This document shows, in pieces, positions 60,535 to 64,000 of a stretch of 64,000 nt of DNA. The notes under the pieces are model-generated. The model searched no databases. It worked only from the letters and a program-made list of their open reading frames with translations, and had not been told where the DNA came from. The position numbers and the translations under genes are program-made. Within the stretch, counting starts at the first letter, position 1. The number at the start of each line of letters is the position of its first letter. This DNA is from JAVBMB01 sp031552995 (GTDB lineage Bacteria; Bacillota; Clostridia; Oscillospirales; Butyricicoccaceae), in contig JAVBMB010000001.1 in NCBI GenBank assembly GCA_031552995.1, forward strand, positions 1-64,000. The letters are read 5' to 3'.

Positions 60535-62025
60535 TTACTGCGGGATGACGAAGTCGTAGACCGTCTTGTTCGTCTTGCCCGATATGAGGTTGAAGTGCCA
60601 CCATTCGCGGTCATAAGGCTCAAAGCCGCACGCCGTCATCACGTCGCGTAGCAGCTTGCGGTTCTCGCCCTGCTGCACCGAAATCAACCGGCTTGCGTAC
60701 CATGAGGCGGGGGAGAAGAAGTCAAACGGCGTGCCCATGTCAAGCGGCTGGCCGGTCTCCAGCGAGACAACAGTCAGGTCAACGGCGATGCCGCGGCGGT
60801 GCGGGCTGTATTCGGCAAGATATCTGCCGGGAAGCTCGCTTTTTTTAAGGTCGGGATAGTACGCCTCTTTCAGCCCGGGCGACGAATCGTCACGCAGCCA
60901 GTTGAATATATCGGCAACGGCGCGCTGCGGGCGGTAGCTGTCGTAAACAAGCAGCCCGAAGCCCTGTTCCTCCAGCATGGTCTGCGCCTTGCGCAGCGCC
61001 TCGGCGACCGGCAGAGACACTATGACGCGCTTGCCGAGGTAACCCGCTATCGGTTTGCCCATAAAGTTGTCGCTGCCCGCGTAGCGCGCATCCTCAAGCG
61101 CACCGGGCACGGCCTCGGTCAACCGCACAAAGCCTTCCGGCATGCCGTTTTGCACGGTCCACCCGGCGTAGACAGCGGAAAATACACCGGCCAGCGGCGC
61201 TTTGGCGGGGTCAAGCCAGCGCGTTATGCGCTGCATATCCCCGTCGCCAAGCACAATTGACCCGCCGCTTGGCGACGAGGTGTCGCCAGACATGATAAAC
61301 ACGCCGGCGCCGCGCCCCGGTATGCACGCGGCGTTGTGCCCCAAATCAAGCCTTGTGCCGCCGTCAAGCGGCAGATGCCCCTGAACCGTGACATTCCAGC
61401 CGGATTTGACAAGCATGTTGTAGTAAAGCGAGGCGGCGTCGGTTACCCAAATATCCCCGCTGCCGAGGCCGACCTGCGGCCACAGCGCGCTTACTTGTCC
61501 GCCGCAATACAGCTTGCCGGGCGAAAACCAGCCGAGCGGTGTTTTTGTGTCTATATCTGTTTTTTCGGCGGTCAGCCCGCCTTCGCCCACGGCGCAGTAA
61601 AGCGGCCCCGCGACGGTGTACCAAGTCCCGCCGCTTTTTTCGGCAAGCCACACATTGCCCCCGCTGCCCTGAGACAGCACATATATCACCTGCAGGCAGT
61701 CCTGCGGTATCACGTCAAGCAGGTTTGAAAACGGGAAGAGCGGCAGCGCCGCAAAATCAAGCTCGGCAGGCTCGGCTCTGGCCGCCGTATTCTGCGTACC
61801 AGTCGCGTTGCCCGGGCGGTTCGACAGCGCCGTGACAAGAACCGTGCCGTCCGGCGCGTAAACCGGCCGGCCGCGGACGGCATTAAAAACCGGCTCGAGC
61901 AGGCTGTGCGAAAAGGCGGCGACGGCCGCCTGGTTTGCCACAAGGTAAAGCCCGGCGGTAAGCAGCAAAACAAGCGCCAGAAGCAGCGCCGCGGCACGTT
62001 TGATATGCTTTATCAGCAGGCTCAC
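60535..62025 (-). CDS. Inactive L,D-transpeptidase-like domain fused to VanX-type D,D-dipeptidase
   Basis: About 490 residues. The AGGAGG site abuts the GTG at 62025, so the real start may be a CTG at 62019 or 62016; the frame is certain. An N-terminal membrane anchor (LLLALVLLLTAGLYLVA) puts the rest outside the membrane. Residues about 85-290 resemble the YkuD/ErfK transpeptidase fold (IYVLSQGS, GWFSPGKLYCGG, VTDAASLYYNMLV, PGRGAGVFIMSGD, then SGGSIVLGDGDMQRITRWLDP), but the expected His (now Met) and catalytic Cys (now Ser) are missing. Residues about 330-496 are a VanX/DdpX-like zinc dipeptidase: YDSYRPQ, SPHRRGIAVDL and EWWHF give the Arg, metal ligands and Glu. Confidence 0.78.
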   Translation of the reverse strand: MSLLIKHIKRAAALLLALVLLLTAGLYLVANQAAVAAFSHSLLEPVFNAVRGRPVYAPDGTVLVTALSNRPGNATGTQNTAARAEPAELDFAALPLFPFSNLLDVIPQDCLQVIYVLSQGSGGNVWLAEKSGGTWYTVAGPLYCAVGEGGLTAEKTDIDTKTPLGWFSPGKLYCGGQVSALWPQVGLGSGDIWVTDAASLYYNMLVKSGWNVTVQGHLPLDGGTRLDLGHNAACIPGRGAGVFIMSGDTSSPSGGSIVLGDGDMQRITRWLDPAKAPLAGVFSAVYAGWTVQNGMPEGFVRLTEAVPGALEDARYAGSDNFMGKPIAGYLGKRVIVSLPVAEALRKAQTMLEEQGFGLLVYDSYRPQRAVADIFNWLRDDSSPGLKEAYYPDLKKSELPGRYLAEYSPHRRGIAVDLTVVSLETGQPLDMGTPFDFFSPASWYASRLISVQQGENRKLLRDVMTACGFEPYDREWWHFNLISGKTNKTVYDFVIPQ

Positions 62026-62058
62026 CTCCTGACCTTGTTTTTCGTTTGGAGTTGCCGC

Positions 62059-62083
62059 GTGCCGGCAATCACCTTGCCGGCAC
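62059..62083 (-). other. Hairpin between fliY and the VanX-fusion gene
   Basis: Perfect 9-bp stem GTGCCGGCA (62059-62067)/TGCCGGCAC (62075-62083) without a U run on the minus strand. It may separate the fliM-fliY transcript from the next gene or act as a processing site. Confidence 0.4.
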
Positions 62084-62100
62084 AGCGGTTGTTATATAAT

Positions 62101-63429
62101 TCAGCGGTTAAGTATCTCGGTTATGCGCACGCCGTAGCTGTCGTCGATGACGACCACCTCGCCCTTGGCGATCAGTTTGCCGTTGACAAGCACCTCGACG
62201 GCCTCGCCGATGCTCTTGTCCAGCACTATGACGCTTCCCCGGCCGAACTCAAGTATCTCGCTTATCGTCTTTTTCGTCTTGCCCAGCTCAACCGTCACCT
62301 GAAGAGGTATGTCATGCACAAGGTCCATGCCCTGCACCGGCAGCGTCTGGTCGCCCTTGCCGGCGTCGAACGACTGGAACTGCATCGGACGCACATCGAC
62401 GAGGTTGCCCGGCTGCGGCACAGGCTGCTGCGGGTAGGGCTGCTCGTACGGCGGATAGTACGGCTGCTGGTACTGCTGAGGCGGATACGGCTGCTGGTAT
62501 TGCTGCGGCGGATACTGCTGCGGCGGATACTGCTGCGGGGGCGCGTACTGTTGCGGGGGATACCCGGCAGGCGGCTGAGACTGCGGCGCCGGCGCCGGCG
62601 CATGCTGAATCTGGCTGGGCGATGGGGAATACATCAGCGGAGAGGATTCCGGCTCGTCGCCGCTGATGGCGACCTGCTTGACCTTGCTGACAAGGCTGCG
62701 GCACAGCGAGAACGGCAGCAGCTGCAGCAGCTGGCTTTTAAGCAGACCTTCTATCTCCATAGAGAACTCGATTTTTATTACCACGGTGCTCTGGTCGAGA
62801 TACTGCCCGACGTCGTCGTTTTCGGCTATGTGAATAGACTCCGGCGGGGAGATGTTGACCGGCATGTTGAGCATCTTGCTCATAGCGGTGGCTGACGCGC
62901 CGATCATCTGGTTCATGACCTCGCTTATGGCGCTGATGTGCAGCTCGCTAAGCTCGACAGGCTCGGGCACATTGCCGTCTCCGCCAAGCAGCAGGTCGGT
63001 TATCAGCGCGGCGTCATGGTCTTTTATCATCAGCATATTGCGGCCGTCAATGCCCTCGACATATTCGACGGCGACGACGACAAACGGCGTGCGGTACTCG
63101 GCAAGCACCTCCTGCGTCGTGTGGACGCTGACCTTTGGGGTAGTAATGTCGCACTTGCGGTCGAGCATCATATACATCGTCGTCGCAACGGCGCCCATGC
63201 AGACATTGCCGACCTCGCCAAGTACGTCGATTTCCTCCTCGGTCAGCTGCCAGTCGGGGTTATCCAGCGAAAACTGACTGTCCGGCAGAGGGTCGTGCGG
63301 CAGCATGTCGGGGCTGCCGACAGGCGCGGCGGGGGCGGCGCTTGCTTCGACGGCAGCCGGCGGCAGACCGGCTCCGGAGTCCACACCCGCGAGCAGGGCG
63401 TTTATGTCATCTTGAGACATTGTTGTCAT
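62101..63429 (-). CDS. fliY: Motor switch phosphatase FliY
   Basis: A 442-residue switch-complex protein that hydrolyses CheY-P at the motor. Residues about 60-255 are CheC-like with two active-site helices (EEEIDVLGEVGNVCMGAVATTM and LHISAISEVMNQMIGASATAMS), and the last 85 residues a FliN/SpoA domain (QVTVELGKTKKTISEILEFGRGSVIVLDKSIGE in parts). A proline/glutamine/tyrosine linker joins them. ATG 63429 overlaps the fliM end; MSQDDINALL at 63420 is an alternative start. It follows fliM on the minus strand, separated from the main flagellar block. Confidence 0.93.
   Translation of the reverse strand: MTTMSQDDINALLAGVDSGAGLPPAAVEASAAPAAPVGSPDMLPHDPLPDSQFSLDNPDWQLTEEEIDVLGEVGNVCMGAVATTMYMMLDRKCDITTPKVSVHTTQEVLAEYRTPFVVVAVEYVEGIDGRNMLMIKDHDAALITDLLLGGDGNVPEPVELSELHISAISEVMNQMIGASATAMSKMLNMPVNISPPESIHIAENDDVGQYLDQSTVVIKIEFSMEIEGLLKSQLLQLLPFSLCRSLVSKVKQVAISGDEPESSPLMYSPSPSQIQHAPAPAPQSQPPAGYPPQQYAPPQQYPPQQYPPQQYQQPYPPQQYQQPYYPPYEQPYPQQPVPQPGNLVDVRPMQFQSFDAGKGDQTLPVQGMDLVHDIPLQVTVELGKTKKTISEILEFGRGSVIVLDKSIGEAVEVLVNGKLIAKGEVVVIDDSYGVRITEILNR
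62425..62575 (-). repeat. PPQQY-encoding tandem repeat in the fliY linker
   Basis: The linker between the CheC-like and FliN domains holds five PPQQY units plus degenerate QQPY variants, encoded by repeated CGGCGGATACTG units on the plus strand. It is likely a flexible, disordered spacer and a candidate for length variation. Confidence 0.8.
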
Positions 63430-64000
63430 CGTTGTCTTCCCCCTTGATTATGTCGGTAATCCGCACGGCGTATTTTGAATCCGAAGCGCCTACCTCGGCC
63501 CGGAACTTTGTAATGTGCTGAAGTTTGATGGTAAGCGGGTCGGTCAGCGGATGGTTAAGGCGTATAACGTCGCCCACCTGAAGGCTGACAACGTCCGAGA
63601 CCGTTGCCGGTGTGTCCTCAAAATACGCTGTCATGGTGATTTTTGAGTGCGCCAGCTTGTTTTCGATGACATCGGAGTGCACCGTAATCAGTTTTTGCTC
63701 CTTGCCGCCCGAGAACCACGCGCGGGTGTTGAGCTTTGCCGCTACAGGTTCAACGGCGGCGTGAGGGATGCACACGGATATCAGCCCCGATTCGTCCCCG
63801 ATGCGCATATCTATCGTCGCGACGGCGACAGGTTCATTAAGCGCGACGATTTGCGCAAACTGCGAGCTCGTCTCGATCCGGTCAATCTGGGTCCTGACGG
63901 ACAGCACCTTTTCCCACGCCTCGTCGAAGCTGCCGACGATTTGCCTGAGAACACGGTCGATAAGCGCAAGCTCTATTTCGGTGAATTGTTTGCCGTAGTC
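63407..64000 (-). CDS. fliM: Flagellar motor switch protein FliM (5' end outside window)
   Basis: The C-terminal 197 residues of FliM; the frame stays open to base 64000. Visible is the end of the FliM middle domain (DYGKQFTEIELALIDRVL, then IVALNEPVAVATIDMRIGDESGLISVCIPH) and the C-terminal SpoA/FliN-like part (LQVGDVIRLNHPLTDPLTIKL, then FRAEVGASDSKYAVRITDII). It overlaps fliY by 23 bases. FliM binds CheY-P through its N-terminus, which is outside the window. Confidence 0.93.
   Translation of the reverse strand, partial: DYGKQFTEIELALIDRVLRQIVGSFDEAWEKVLSVRTQIDRIETSSQFAQIVALNEPVAVATIDMRIGDESGLISVCIPHAAVEPVAAKLNTRAWFSGGKEQKLITVHSDVIENKLAHSKITMTAYFEDTPATVSDVVSLQVGDVIRLNHPLTDPLTIKLQHITKFRAEVGASDSKYAVRITDIIKGEDNDDNNVSR

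Noticed and set aside
1..64000. CRISPR arrays, tRNA or rRNA genes, insertion sequences, prophage
   Set aside because: Looked for direct-repeat arrays, CCA-ending tRNA folds, rRNA-conserved strings and transposase motifs; none could be supported.

Overview
The window comes from a motile, Gram-positive-type Bacillota, most likely a GC-rich member of the Clostridia. The assignment rests on FliY (a FliN fused to a CheC-like phosphatase), the CheC/CheD/CheV chemotaxis set with no CheZ, the order yvyF-flgM-flgN-flgK-flgL-yviE-fliW-csrA as in Bacillus subtilis, the YlqG/YlqH, YaaR and DUF342 proteins found around Bacillota flagellar genes, and GGAGG-type ribosome binding sites throughout. Genus cannot be assigned. 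No tRNA, rRNA, CRISPR array, insertion sequence or prophage is visible.

Layout. (1) 1-3706: the end of an oligopeptide ABC importer operon (two permeases, two ATPases). (2) 4043-7697: a membrane diguanylate cyclase facing a J-domain protein with a degenerate GGDEF-like tail, then a predicted peptidoglycan hydrolase. (3) 7943-41574: the flagellar and chemotaxis region. A leftward pair (ylqG/fliK-like, ylqH/flhB-like) is followed by rightward cheC-cheD, cheY-cheA, fliD-fliS-chaperone-yaaR-cheW-cheR-cheB, flgB-flgC-fliE-fliO-fliP-fliQ-fliR-flhB-flhA-flhF-flhG-pilZ-fliA-fapA, flgF-flgG-yvyF-flgM-flgN-flgK-flgL-yviE and fliW-csrA. The block normally found between fliE and fliO (fliF to fliN) is missing. 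fliM and fliY sit at the far right end on the other strand, with cheV nearby. (4) 41662-45708: a leftward three-gene cassette made of an APS kinase-methyltransferase fusion, a large sulfotransferase and a PHP-family phosphatase. (5) 45969-48095: an acetyltransferase and a second FliD-like protein. (6) 48447-58582: a peptide importer with a divergent substrate-binding lipoprotein, followed by an M19 dipeptidase, a tiny membrane protein, a beta-lactamase-fold hydrolase and a D-aminoacylase. (7) 58832-64000: an acetyltransferase, cheV, a VanX-like dipeptidase fused to an inactive-looking L,D-transpeptidase domain, fliY and the end of fliM.

How the genes work together. FliO/P/Q/R, FlhA and FlhB form the flagellar export gate. 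FlhF and FlhG set flagellar position and number. FliA and FlgM time the late genes, and two matching sigma-28-like promoters are visible, before fliD and before flgF. CheA, CheW, CheV, CheY, CheR, CheB, CheC, CheD and FliY form a B. subtilis-style chemotaxis pathway, but here CheB has lost the acidic residues of its receiver domain. A diguanylate cyclase and a PilZ protein point to c-di-GMP control of motility.

The most interesting parts are the cassette at 41662-45708, which could make, use and recycle the sulfate donor PAPS next to flagellar genes, the D-amino-acid peptide salvage locus, and the two domain fusions containing degenerate enzymes (J domain with GGDEF-like tail; L,D-transpeptidase-like with VanX).
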